Positions 1 to 8,004 of a stretch of 10,265 bases of DNA are shown piece by piece. Numbering within the stretch: the first letter of the stretch is position 1; each line of letters begins with the position of its first letter. A program made the position numbers and the translations under genes. The notes below the pieces were generated by a model. That model did no database searches and was not told the DNA's origin. It saw only the letters and a list, made by a program, of their open reading frames with translations. The DNA is from Tannerella sp. Its GTDB lineage: Bacteria > Bacteroidota > Bacteroidia > Bacteroidales > Tannerellaceae. Where the stretch lies: positions 1-10,265 of the forward strand of contig JAITPL010000129.1 of the NCBI GenBank assembly GCA_031289445.1, in the 5' to 3' direction.

Positions 1-1500
1 TATATGCGTACCGATTCGGTCAACCTTAGCAATCTGGCGCTCGGCACAAGCAAGGAAGCCATCATCAATACGTATGGCGAGCGCTATCACAAGTTTCGCA
101 AGTATCAGACCAAGAGCAAAGGCGCTCAGGAGGCTCACGAAGCCATTCGTCCTACCTATATGAATGCACCGGAGATTAGCGGCTCGGTTCAGGAAAAGCG
201 GCTCTACGATTTGATTTTCAAGCGCACTATTGCGTGCCAGATGGCCGATGCGGAGCTGGAGCGCACTACCGTTACGATAAGCATCGGCGGCAAGACGGAC
301 GAGAAATTTGTTGCCCAGGGCGAGGTTATCACCTTCGACGGCTTCCTGCACGTCTATATGGAAAGCACGGACGAAGACGCCGAGAACAGCGAGGAGAACG
401 GACTGCTGCCGCCGGTAAACGTCAAAGACATACTGTCGATGAAGAAAATCATTGCTACCGAGCGTTTCACACAGCGTCCTCCGCGCTACACCGAAGCCAG
501 CCTCGTGCGCCGTCTGGAAGAACTCGGCATAGGCCGTCCATCGACCTACGCACCCACCATTCAGACTATTCAAAACCGCGAATACGTCGAGCGGGGCGAC
601 AAGCCGGGCATTGAGCGTCAATATAACATACTCACCCTCGAAAAAGGCAAGATTAAGGACAGCGATAAAAAAGAACTTACCGGATTCGACCGCAATAAAC
701 TGATACCTACGGATACCGGCGCCGTAGTCAACGATTTCCTGACGGAATATTTCCCCGACATCCTTGATTACAACTTCACGGCCAACGTAGAGAAAGAGTT
801 CGACACCATAGCCGAAGGCAAACTGGACTGGAGTAAGGCGACGCACGAGTTCTACACCGTGTTTCATCCTACCGTCGAGGCGGCGTCGGCAGCCAGAACG
901 GAGCGCAAGATAGGAGAACGCGAACTGGGAACAGACCCCAAGAGCGGCAAACCGGTGTTTGTAAAGATAGGCCGCTACGGTCCACTGGCTCAGATAGGCA
1001 AGCCCGACCCCGAAGACAAAAAGATTAAACCGCAGTTTGCATCGCTGCATAAAGACCAGTCCATCGAGACCATCACCCTCGAAGAAGCCTTGAAGCTGTT
1101 TGACCTGCCCCGCACGGTAGGCGAGTTCGAGGGCGAAGAGATGATTGTATCCAGAGGCCGTTTCGGGCCGTTTATCCGTCATAACGGCATGTTTGCATCC
1201 ATACCGGAAAGCCTCGACCCGATGACAATCACGGAAGAGCAGGCAACAGAACTGGTCAAGGCCAAGCGTCAAACAGAAATAGAGAAGCATATCAAGTCGT
1301 TCGATGAAGAGCCGGAGTTGAAAGTGCTGAAAGGCCGCTACGGACCGTATATAGTCTATAAGGGCAACAACTACCGGCTCGCCAAGACAACCGACCCCAA
1401 TGCCCTGACCCTTGCCGACTGCATGAAAATAGTCGGCGACCCGGCCAACAACACCTCATCCTCCGCAAAGAAGAAATTCACAAGAAAAACCAAGAAATAG
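1..1500 (+). CDS. topA: DNA topoisomerase I (type IA), C-terminal part, 5'-truncated by the window
   Basis: Type IA topoisomerase, which relaxes negative supercoils by a covalent 5'-phosphotyrosine intermediate. The reading frame is open from base 1, and its first codon (TAT) begins YMRTDSVNLS, the active-site motif, so residue 1 here should be the catalytic tyrosine (Y319 in E. coli). Other family signatures are AHEAIRPT near residue 45 and the block ending GIGRPSTYAPTIQTIQNREY near residue 190. The tail has three topoisomerase C-terminal repeats, starting GRYGPL (residue 324), GRFGPF (386) and GRYGPY (445), then a lysine-rich end. Only two cysteines occur in the visible 499 residues, so the four-cysteine zinc fingers of E. 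coli TopA are absent, which is usual for this lineage as far as I know. The Toprim domain lies outside the window. The next gene starts 3 bp after the stop. Confidence 0.97.
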   Translation, partial: YMRTDSVNLSNLALGTSKEAIINTYGERYHKFRKYQTKSKGAQEAHEAIRPTYMNAPEISGSVQEKRLYDLIFKRTIACQMADAELERTTVTISIGGKTDEKFVAQGEVITFDGFLHVYMESTDEDAENSEENGLLPPVNVKDILSMKKIIATERFTQRPPRYTEASLVRRLEELGIGRPSTYAPTIQTIQNREYVERGDKPGIERQYNILTLEKGKIKDSDKKELTGFDRNKLIPTDTGAVVNDFLTEYFPDILDYNFTANVEKEFDTIAEGKLDWSKATHEFYTVFHPTVEAASAARTERKIGERELGTDPKSGKPVFVKIGRYGPLAQIGKPDPEDKKIKPQFASLHKDQSIETITLEEALKLFDLPRTVGEFEGEEMIVSRGRFGPFIRHNGMFASIPESLDPMTITEEQATELVKAKRQTEIEKHIKSFDEEPELKVLKGRYGPYIVYKGNNYRLAKTTDPNALTLADCMKIVGDPANNTSSSAKKKFTRKTKK

Positions 1501-1503
1501 ATT

Positions 1504-1968
1504 ATGTTTTACGACGCAGAAGAACAGTTTATCAAGACGGGATTGCAGTTACCGCCCGCGCCTGCTCCCAAAGGTGTTTACAAACCGTGTCTGATTAGCG
1601 GCAATTACCTGTACTTGTCCGGGCATTTGCCTGTGTTGGCCGACGGCTCGACAATCAAGGGCCGCGTCGGCAGCGAGCTGAACGAAGACGAAGGCAAGCA
1701 GGCTGCACAACAGGCCGCGCTGACCATGCTGGCGTCTATTAAGGGAGCGCTCGGCAGTCTGAATAAAGTCAAGCGCGTAGTGAAAGTCTTCGGGATGGTC
1801 AACGGCACGCCCGACTTTGTGCGCCAACCCTACGTCATCAACGGATGCAGCGAACTCTTTGCCGCAGTATGGGGCGAGGATGCAGGCGTCGGTACACGCA
1901 GCGCCACAGGCGTAGCCTCTTTGCCGGACAATGTTCCGGTAGAGATTGAAGGTATATTCGAGATATGA
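1504..1968 (+). CDS. RidA family protein (YjgF/YER057c/UK114), long subgroup
   Basis: Small trimer-forming fold related to RidA, which hydrolyses reactive enamine/imine intermediates made by PLP enzymes. At 154 residues it is longer than classic RidA (about 128) and fits the longer RidA-like subgroup, whose physiological substrate is not well established. Visible signatures are NYLYLSGHLP (residues 34-43) and the C-terminal block GTRSATGVASLPDNVPVEIE. There R132 aligns with the carboxylate-binding arginine R105 of E. coli RidA and is followed by the usual LP...VEIE strand. Deaminase chemistry is therefore possible but unproven. The ATG is 3 bp after the topA stop and the stop is 1 bp before the ppk1 ATG, so it sits inside the operon. 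No signal peptide, so cytoplasmic. Confidence 0.9.
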   Translation: MFYDAEEQFIKTGLQLPPAPAPKGVYKPCLISGNYLYLSGHLPVLADGSTIKGRVGSELNEDEGKQAAQQAALTMLASIKGALGSLNKVKRVVKVFGMVNGTPDFVRQPYVINGCSELFAAVWGEDAGVGTRSATGVASLPDNVPVEIEGIFEI

Positions 1969-1969
1969 C

Positions 1970-4006
1970 ATGTCGGACGGGAAATATACATATTTCAAGC
2001 GCGATATCAGTTGGCTGTCGTTCAACTATCGCGTGCTGATGGAGGCTGACGATCCGTCGCTCCCCATCTACGAACGCATACGTTTTCTATCAATCTACGC
2101 CTCCAATCTTGAAGAGTTCTATGAAGTGCGCGTCTCGGAGCATCGCAGTAACATCATCAGGCAAAACTATACCGAAGAGAGCGCCGAGACTTCCGAAGAA
2201 CGCCTCGAAGACCTCACCAACGAGGTTAACCGCCAGCAACAGGACTTCTATCGAATCTTCAACTCCGGCATCCTGCCCGAACTGCGACGCCAAAACATCT
2301 GTCTCTACCAGAACTGCAAGCCGGAGGATTTTCACCTCGACTATATTCGCAAATACTTCAATGAAGAAGTTTTTCCCTTCCTCTCGCCGGTAACTATTCA
2401 GCGAGGGGTGCGCACGTTTATCCGCGACCGCCGACTGTATCTGATAGTGCGTATGTTGCACAAGACGACCGGCGATCCGTATCATGTGCTCATCAAGATA
2501 CCTTTCTCGAAAGTGCCCCGCTTCATCGCGCTACCTGCGCACGAAGGGATTTATTACTACATGTTTGTCGATGATGTGATTCGCGCAAATCTGCCTTCGG
2601 TATTTCCGGGTTATGACGTCGAAGGCTGTTACAGTATAAAGATTTCGAGAGATGCGGATATTTATATCGACGACAACAAGGGCGATTCGCGAGAGATGAA
2701 GAACGAGATAAAGGAGAAAGTAGGCAAGCGCAAAATCGGCGCACTAAGCCGCTTTATGTACGACAGCGCAATGCCTGCCGATATGCTCGAATACGCCTGC
2801 GAGACCTTAAATATAGCCGAAGACGACCTTATAGTAGGCGGGTCTTATATGAATCTGCAGGACATGTCGAAACTGCCCAATCCTGTCGGTGAAGCGCTCG
2901 AACAGGCGCCGCCGACGCCGTTGCGCGTGCCGTATCTCGACCGTATGCAATCAATGTTTCAGGCTATCATCAATCACGACGTGCTGCTGCATTTCCCTTA
3001 CCAGTCGTTCGATTATCTGCTGCGGCTGCTGATGGAAGCGTCGTTCGACCCCGACGTAGAGGATATTAAAATCACTCAATACCGCGTGGCTGATAACTCG
3101 GCCGTTATCAACTCTCTTGTAAGCGCGGCCAAGAACGGCAAGAAGGTAACGGTTTTTGTAGAACTGAAAGCGCGTTTCGACGAAGAAAACAACGTCAGCA
3201 CGGCCGAGTTTATGGAAGCGGCAGGGATAAATATTATTTACAGCATTCCGGGGCTTAAAGTGCACGCGAAGGTGGCGGTCATACTGCGACGCGGCGATAA
3301 CCCCGACTTCGCTTATCTGAGCACCGGCAACTTCAACGAAAAAACGGCTCGCATATATTCGGATATGGCGCTGCTGACTTGCGATAAAGACCTGGTCGGC
3401 GACGTCAATGCCCTGTTTGCCTTTCTGGAACTTCAGGGTGCAGCGCCGGAGTTTCGGCATCTGCTCGTAGCACGGTTTAATCTGGTCGGCGAGATACAGC
3501 GGATGATACAGCGCGAGATAGATCATGCGCGGCAGGGTCGGCGGGCTTACATAATACTGAAGATGAACGGCCTGCACGACAAGCAGATGATAGACCTGCT
3601 CTATGAAGCCTCCGAGCAGGGCGTCGAAATAGACCTTATTGTGCGGGGTATCTGCTGTCTGGTGCCAAACAGGAAATTCAGCAGCAACATTCGAATCACG
3701 CGGATTGTAGATATGTTTCTCGAACACTCGCGGGTGTGGTATTTCTATAACGACGGCCTCGAAGAGATTTATCTTACTTCGGCCGACTGGATGCGACGCA
3801 ATCTCAGCAGAAGGATTGAAACGGCTTTTCCCGTACTTTCGCCCGACATCAAGCGCGAAGTGATAGATATTCTGCATATCCAGCTTGCCGACAATACCAA
3901 GGCTTGCATAATCGACGAGCATCTGAACAACGTTTACAAGCCGCACTCCGAACCGCCTGTTCGCGCTCAAGCCGCAATATATGAATATATCAAGAACATT
4001 AAATAA
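1970..4006 (+). CDS. ppk1: polyphosphate kinase 1
   Basis: Reversibly transfers the ATP gamma-phosphate to inorganic polyphosphate through a phosphohistidine. About 678 residues, close to the family's usual 690. The N-terminal block FKRDISWLSFNYRVL is typical. In the C-terminal phospholipase D-like halves, TQYRVADNSA contains R372 and ELKARFDEENN contains R402 (metal-binding R375 and R405 in E. coli). GLKVHAKVAV contains H432, the equivalent of autophosphorylated H435. FLEHSRVWYF contains H586, the equivalent of H592. GICCLVPN and SADWMRRNLSRRIE are also conserved, so all key residues are present. I chose ATG 1970, 1 bp after the preceding stop. An in-frame TTG at 1946 would add eight residues and overlap the RidA gene, but conserved sequence starts only after the ATG. 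Likely translated by reinitiation. Confidence 0.97.
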   Translation: MSDGKYTYFKRDISWLSFNYRVLMEADDPSLPIYERIRFLSIYASNLEEFYEVRVSEHRSNIIRQNYTEESAETSEERLEDLTNEVNRQQQDFYRIFNSGILPELRRQNICLYQNCKPEDFHLDYIRKYFNEEVFPFLSPVTIQRGVRTFIRDRRLYLIVRMLHKTTGDPYHVLIKIPFSKVPRFIALPAHEGIYYYMFVDDVIRANLPSVFPGYDVEGCYSIKISRDADIYIDDNKGDSREMKNEIKEKVGKRKIGALSRFMYDSAMPADMLEYACETLNIAEDDLIVGGSYMNLQDMSKLPNPVGEALEQAPPTPLRVPYLDRMQSMFQAIINHDVLLHFPYQSFDYLLRLLMEASFDPDVEDIKITQYRVADNSAVINSLVSAAKNGKKVTVFVELKARFDEENNVSTAEFMEAAGINIIYSIPGLKVHAKVAVILRRGDNPDFAYLSTGNFNEKTARIYSDMALLTCDKDLVGDVNALFAFLELQGAAPEFRHLLVARFNLVGEIQRMIQREIDHARQGRRAYIILKMNGLHDKQMIDLLYEASEQGVEIDLIVRGICCLVPNRKFSSNIRITRIVDMFLEHSRVWYFYNDGLEEIYLTSADWMRRNLSRRIETAFPVLSPDIKREVIDILHIQLADNTKACIIDEHLNNVYKPHSEPPVRAQAAIYEYIKNIK

Positions 4007-4007
4007 A

Positions 4008-4778
4008 ATGACAAGCAAACAACCTCTCATACTGATTACGAACGACGACGGCGTAGAAGCCGAAGGCATCAGGAGCTTGGCGGAGGCAATGCGCCCGCTT
4101 GGCGAAGTGACGGTCTTTGCGCCGGACGGCCCGCGTTCGGGCATGTCGTGCGCCATCACTACCGAGCACGCGATAAGATACAGCCTGATCGGCGAAGAGC
4201 CGGGGATGACGGTTTACAGCTGCACCGGCACTCCTGTGGATTGCGTCAAACTGGCTCTCAACGAGGTCGTGCCGCGCAAACCCGACCTGCTGCTTTCGGG
4301 CATAAATCACGGAGGCAACCACGCTCTCTCGACGCACTACTCCGGCACTATGGGCGCTGCCTTCGAGGGCTGCGTGTTTGATGTGCCCTCGATTGGGGTT
4401 TCGCTCTATGATTATTTTCCCGGCGCCGACTTCGGGGAATCCTGCCGCCTGGCTATTCTCCTTGCCGAAGATATTTTGCAACGCGGATTGCCGCACGGCG
4501 TCTATCTCAACCTCAACATCCCGAACCGGAGTAAGGTGAAAGGCATTGTGACAGGCCGTCAGACCGACGGTAAATGGGTGCGGGAGTTTCGCCGCGAGAA
4601 AACCTCCGGCGAGGCCGACGATTTTTATATCACCGGATACTACAAGACTTTCGGACCTGACCGTCCCGACAACGACGTGGCCTTGCTCGAAGCGGGGTAC
4701 GCTTCCCTGGTGCCTTGCAATACGGACATAACAGATTACTCTTTTGTTGAAATATTAAAAGACAGGTATTACAGATGA
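4008..4778 (+). CDS. surE: 5'/3'-nucleotidase SurE
   Basis: Metal-dependent phosphatase acting on nucleoside 5'- and 3'-monophosphates; the E. coli enzyme also cleaves short polyphosphate. 256 residues, normal length. The metal-binding residues are visible: D13 and D14 in ITNDDG, S44 in GPRSGMSCAIT, and N100 in LLSGINHGGN. The family block YSGTMGAAFEG follows at about residue 111. The ATG at 4008 lies 1 bp after the ppk1 stop and places NDDG at residues 12-15, as expected. An upstream in-frame ATG at 3981 would overlap ppk1 by 26 bp and add nine residues without conservation, so I rejected it. The stop overlaps the lpxB start by 4 bp (ATGA). SurE next to LpxB is a familiar pairing in Bacteroidota. 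Cytoplasmic. Confidence 0.96.
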   Translation: MTSKQPLILITNDDGVEAEGIRSLAEAMRPLGEVTVFAPDGPRSGMSCAITTEHAIRYSLIGEEPGMTVYSCTGTPVDCVKLALNEVVPRKPDLLLSGINHGGNHALSTHYSGTMGAAFEGCVFDVPSIGVSLYDYFPGADFGESCRLAILLAEDILQRGLPHGVYLNLNIPNRSKVKGIVTGRQTDGKWVREFRREKTSGEADDFYITGYYKTFGPDRPDNDVALLEAGYASLVPCNTDITDYSFVEILKDRYYR

Positions 4779-5899
4779 AGTATTATATTATTGCAGGCGA
4801 GGCTTCGGGCGACCTTCACGCATCCAACCTGATGAAGGCCTTGATAAACGAAGATGCGGAAGCGGATTTCCGTTTTCTGGGCGGCGACTTGATGGAGTCT
4901 GTCGGCGGGACGCTTGTCGGGCACTATCGCGAGATGGCGTTTATGGGGGTCATTCCGGTACTGCTGCACTCGCGAACCATACTGAGGAACATGCGGGTTT
5001 GTCGTGAAGATATACTGGCTTACCGTCCGGATGCAGTGATTCTGGTCGATTATCCGGGTTTCAATCTCAAGATAGCGAAGTTCGTCAGGGAAAAGCTCCG
5101 CGACGTCCCTGTCTATTACTATATCTCGCCTAAAATATGGGCGTGGAAGAGGTATCGTATCAAGGCAATCCGACGCTATGTTGACCGCATGTTTTGCATA
5201 CTTCCCTTTGAAGTGGATTTCTACAAGTCGCTTGATTACGAGGTCGATTATGTGGGTAATCCGTCGGTCGATTCGGTAGCTGAATACACAGCCTCGACGA
5301 AGGGGGATGAAAGCAGCCGTCTGCCGCAGGACAGGCCTCTTATCGCCGTACTTGCGGGAAGCCGTCGCGACGAGATTCGCCAAAATCTTCCGATGATGCT
5401 TGGCGTGGCTTCGCGTTTTCCGGAATATAAGGCAGTTGTTGCAGGGGCGCCGGGACTTACCGCCGACGATTACGCGAAGTACGTTTCGCCGGATTGCGAG
5501 ATAGTGTTCGGACGGACATACGACCTCCTCCGGCAAGCTTCCGTTGCTATGGTTACGTCCGGCACGGCAACGCTCGAGACAGCGCTTTTCCGCGTTCCGC
5601 AGGTGGTGTGCTACTATTTTGGCGGTGGACGGCTGGTCAATTTTATTTTCCGCCACTTTTTTCATGTGAGGTTTATCTCGCTTGTCAACCTGATAGCGGG
5701 ACGCAAGGTGGTGCGCGAACTATTCGGGGCGCTGTTCACGTTTAGCAATATAGAGGGCGAGTTGAGGAGACTGATCTACGACGAGTCATACAGGGCGAAG
5801 ATGATAGCGGGCTACGAGCACGTCATTTCCATTCTCGGCTCTTCAGGTGCAGCCGGACGTACGGCGAAGTTGATTATTAACAAAATGAAATCGCGATGA
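4775..5899 (+). CDS. lpxB: lipid-A-disaccharide synthase
   Basis: Inverting glycosyltransferase of family GT19. It joins UDP-2,3-diacylglucosamine and lipid X to make the lipid A disaccharide, acting at the cytoplasmic face of the inner membrane. 374 residues, full length. Signatures in order: IIAGEASGDLHASNLM at the N-terminus, VDYPGFNLKIAKF (91-103), YYISPKIWAWKRYRIKAIRR (115-134), DYVGNPSVD (158-166), VLAGSRRDEIRQNLPMM (192-208) for the UDP-sugar-binding half, and TSGTATLETALFRVPQVV (261-278). The start codon overlaps the surE stop (ATGA), so translation is probably coupled. Its presence shows that the host makes lipopolysaccharide or lipooligosaccharide. The stop also overlaps the next gene by 4 bp. 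Confidence 0.97.
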   Translation: MKYYIIAGEASGDLHASNLMKALINEDAEADFRFLGGDLMESVGGTLVGHYREMAFMGVIPVLLHSRTILRNMRVCREDILAYRPDAVILVDYPGFNLKIAKFVREKLRDVPVYYYISPKIWAWKRYRIKAIRRYVDRMFCILPFEVDFYKSLDYEVDYVGNPSVDSVAEYTASTKGDESSRLPQDRPLIAVLAGSRRDEIRQNLPMMLGVASRFPEYKAVVAGAPGLTADDYAKYVSPDCEIVFGRTYDLLRQASVAMVTSGTATLETALFRVPQVVCYYFGGGRLVNFIFRHFFHVRFISLVNLIAGRKVVRELFGALFTFSNIEGELRRLIYDESYRAKMIAGYEHVISILGSSGAAGRTAKLIINKMKSR

Positions 5900-6183
5900 A
5901 CAGAATAAACAAACAGAGTATCTACGAAATACTGTCGCAGGGCAACGCAAACAAGGGTATGCACACTGACGTAATAGCGACGCATCTTTTTAACCGTTAC
6001 AATTCGTTCTTTGAAGACGCTCAGCCTCTAAACTATGACGAGATTCTAAAAAGAATAAAAGTTATCCTTACCGCCGACGTTTATACCCGCAAAGGTTTCT
6101 TCGCAAGGGTAATAAATGCCTCAAAAAACAAACCGCGACGAGGGTATTTTAAAATTAGAAAAGGGGGATTAATTAAGAATTAA
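5896..6183 (+). CDS. small hypothetical protein, possibly a winged-helix (HARE-HTH-like) domain
   Basis: 95-residue basic protein; I do not recognise a specific family. It begins with a 4-bp ATGA overlap with lpxB, which argues that it is genuine and translationally coupled. Visible features are an N-terminal helix (NKQSIYEIL), a GMHTDVIATHLFNRY segment, a second helix (YDEILKRIKVIL), and a basic end in which FFARVINASKNKP is followed by RRGYFKIRKG. The layout of helix, 'condition' segment, helix, then an aromatic-glycine beta wing resembles HARE-HTH winged helices such as the N-terminal domain of RNA polymerase delta subunit. That is my inference from pattern alone. No signal peptide or membrane segment. 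The last four residues (LIKN) and the stop lie in an AT-rich stretch that recurs near 9930, so the tail may be recently altered. Confidence 0.75.
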   Translation: MNRINKQSIYEILSQGNANKGMHTDVIATHLFNRYNSFFEDAQPLNYDEILKRIKVILTADVYTRKGFFARVINASKNKPRRGYFKIRKGGLIKN

Positions 6184-6209
6184 AAATTACCGTAGAGTAA
6201 GCGTTTGCA

Positions 6210-6255
6210 TTTTGTCGTCTCCATTGCCTTATCTTTTTAAACTTAGACGACAAAA
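6210..6255. repeat. perfect 11-bp inverted repeat in the convergent spacer
   Basis: TTTTGTCGTCT at 6210-6220 is mirrored exactly by AGACGACAAAA at 6245-6255, separated by 24 AT-rich bases. It lies between the 3' ends of two convergent genes. On neither strand is a T-run present directly after the second arm, and the loop is long, so it is a poor intrinsic terminator. It could be a dyad operator, a processing or antitermination hairpin, or the remnant of a small mobile element; flanking bases show no target duplication. The function is unknown. Confidence 0.7.
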
Positions 6256-6278
6256 GTCATGAAAATATCACAACGTCA

Positions 6279-8000
6279 TCAACGCGCTTTCGCGTTGACT
6301 ATCGCCTGTGCTACGTTGAGAACGTAGTCGGCGAGCTTCTCGCACTCCGAAACAATATCCATATAATAGGCCCCGTCCGAATAGCGATAGGTCAGGGAGT
6401 CGATTTTCTCAAGATTCTCTGTTCTAAGCTGGTCGCGATAGTTATTTATCTCCGTTTCGATATTATACGACTTGACGAGATCGGCTTTCACAATTTCGGC
6501 TTCCGTCTTGTCGAGCAACTCTATCATTCGGAGGATGGATTCCTCGTCGAGGGCAAACATCCGGTCGATAGTCCGGTTCTGGCTGTCGAGGAAGACCGAC
6601 TTGCCTTCGTTGCGGCGCTTTATTCCACGTGCAAGGTTATGGCAGGAATCGGCCACGCTCTCAATCTCCGAAATCACACGCAACATGACGCGGATATTCT
6701 CCTTGCCCTGCGAACTGAGGTGTCCTTCCAAAACCTTGGTCAGATAGTCGGCAATCTCCAATTCCATGCGGTCGCTTATATTTTCATACTTGTCAATGCG
6801 GTTATAGACGCTACGGAAAGTCTCCGCATCCTGCTCGTAGTAAAGATCCTTAACCATGCCGAACATGCGGTGAACACGCTTGGCAAAGAGCACAATCTCC
6901 TTCTTCGACTGCAAAAGCGACAGTTCGGAGGTCGAGAGTATGCCGGCGGAGATAAACTTGAGTTGAAACTCTTCCTCGTCGCTGACTTTCTTCTGCTTGA
7001 TGCAGTACGAACAAATCTTGACGTAGAGGTTGACAAACCAAATCATCAAAAAGATATTGACTATATTAAACAGGGTGTGAAACAGCGACAAGCCAAACGA
7101 AACCGCTACCTCCGCCGCCGGATCGCCAACAGCCGTCGGGTCGCCCGGGCCGTAATCCCTTACCAGCCCGCCTATAATATGCACGAACGGATAGAATACC
7201 GCCAGCATCCATGCAACTCCGAAGACGTTGAACATGAAGTGGGCAAACGCTGCCCTTCGAGCCTGAATATTGGCGGACAGGGCGGCAAGGTTTGCCGTGA
7301 CGGTCGTTCCGATGTTCTCGCCAAGCACCATCGCCGCAGCTATCTCGAACGGTATCCAGCCTTTGGAACACATTATAAGCGTTATCGCCACCGTCGCGCT
7401 CGACGATTGCACTATGATGGTGAGAACGGCTCCGATGAACAGAAACAGCAGCACCGAACGGAAACCCATCGATGTATAGTCGCTCACGAATGCCAATACC
7501 TCGGTATTTCCTTCCAGATCCGGCACGGAGTCTTTGAGGAAGCCCAGTCCGAGGAAGAGAATGGCAAAGCCGATAATAAACTCGCCCCAGGATTTCCTGC
7601 TGTTGTTGTTCGAGAAAATCAGGGGGATGCTTAGCCCTATCAGAGGCAGGGCGAAGAGGCTAATATCGACCTTGAAGCCGAAAAGCGAGATAATCCAGGC
7701 TGTAACCGTCGTGCCGACGTTCGCGCCCATTATCACGCTGATAGCCTGCGCCAGAGAGAGCAGTCCGGCGTTGACAAAACTGACGACCATGACCGAGGTC
7801 GCACTCGACGACTGTATAAGAGCCGTTATCAGTACGCCTGTCATGGCGCCTGTTACGCGGTTGGTTGTCATGACCGACAGTATGTTGCGCATCTTGTCGC
7901 CGGCCACTTTTTGCAGTCCTTCGCTCATAATCTTCATTCCGTAGAGGAACAGCCCAAGTGAGCCTGCAAGCGTCAAAAAATCCCAAAAAGAATAATCCAT
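6279..8000 (-). CDS. Na+/phosphate cotransporter family protein with C-terminal PhoU-like domain
   Basis: Inner-membrane transporter of the Na/Pi cotransporter (NptA/PNaS) type, predicted to import phosphate with sodium. 573 residues, the usual length for bacterial two-domain members. Two inverted-repeat transport halves are visible. The first has QSSSATSVMVVSF (63-75) followed by MGANVGTTVTA (91-101). The second has QSSSATVAITLIM (198-210) followed by LGENIGTTVTA (226-236). QSSS is the substrate-binding signature. Several hydrophobic helices run to about residue 330. A helical, charged region from about 360 to the end, with ENISDRMELEIADYL and SEIESVADSCHNLARGI, is PhoU-like and presumably cytoplasmic. 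The in-frame stop TAA at 8004-8006 fixes the start at ATG 8000. No Shine-Dalgarno is seen, because the sequence upstream is a 7-bp repeat array. Confidence 0.93.
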   Translation of the reverse strand: MDYSFWDFLTLAGSLGLFLYGMKIMSEGLQKVAGDKMRNILSVMTTNRVTGAMTGVLITALIQSSSATSVMVVSFVNAGLLSLAQAISVIMGANVGTTVTAWIISLFGFKVDISLFALPLIGLSIPLIFSNNNSRKSWGEFIIGFAILFLGLGFLKDSVPDLEGNTEVLAFVSDYTSMGFRSVLLFLFIGAVLTIIVQSSSATVAITLIMCSKGWIPFEIAAAMVLGENIGTTVTANLAALSANIQARRAAFAHFMFNVFGVAWMLAVFYPFVHIIGGLVRDYGPGDPTAVGDPAAEVAVSFGLSLFHTLFNIVNIFLMIWFVNLYVKICSYCIKQKKVSDEEEFQLKFISAGILSTSELSLLQSKKEIVLFAKRVHRMFGMVKDLYYEQDAETFRSVYNRIDKYENISDRMELEIADYLTKVLEGHLSSQGKENIRVMLRVISEIESVADSCHNLARGIKRRNEGKSVFLDSQNRTIDRMFALDEESILRMIELLDKTEAEIVKADLVKSYNIETEINNYRDQLRTENLEKIDSLTYRYSDGAYYMDIVSECEKLADYVLNVAQAIVNAKAR

Positions 8001-8004
8001 AATT

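Noticed and set aside
1946..1969. A TTG start for ppk1 adding eight residues.
   Set aside because: The extension overlaps the RidA gene and is not conserved, while ATG 1970 is 1 bp after the preceding stop, matching the spacing of the next gene.
2951..4159. A 402-residue - strand reading frame antisense to ppk1 and surE.
   Set aside because: It is opposite well-conserved genes with all catalytic residues and shows no recognisable motif; it is a shadow of GC-rich codon use.
6180..6224. A 14-residue - strand reading frame starting within the spacer inverted repeat.
   Set aside because: Too short to support without homologues; it occupies the dyad and the end of the convergent gene.
6279..6298. 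An 8-bp stem with 4-base loop (TCAACGCG/CGCGTTGA) at the 3' end of the transporter gene as an intrinsic terminator.
   Set aside because: It lies within the last codons and stop of the gene, and no T-run follows directly on the - strand; the nearest run of Ts is about 12 bases on.
6639..7634. A 331-residue + strand reading frame antisense to the transporter.
   Set aside because: The sense strand encodes the QSSS motifs and PhoU-like domain; the antisense product is low-complexity and charged with no motif.
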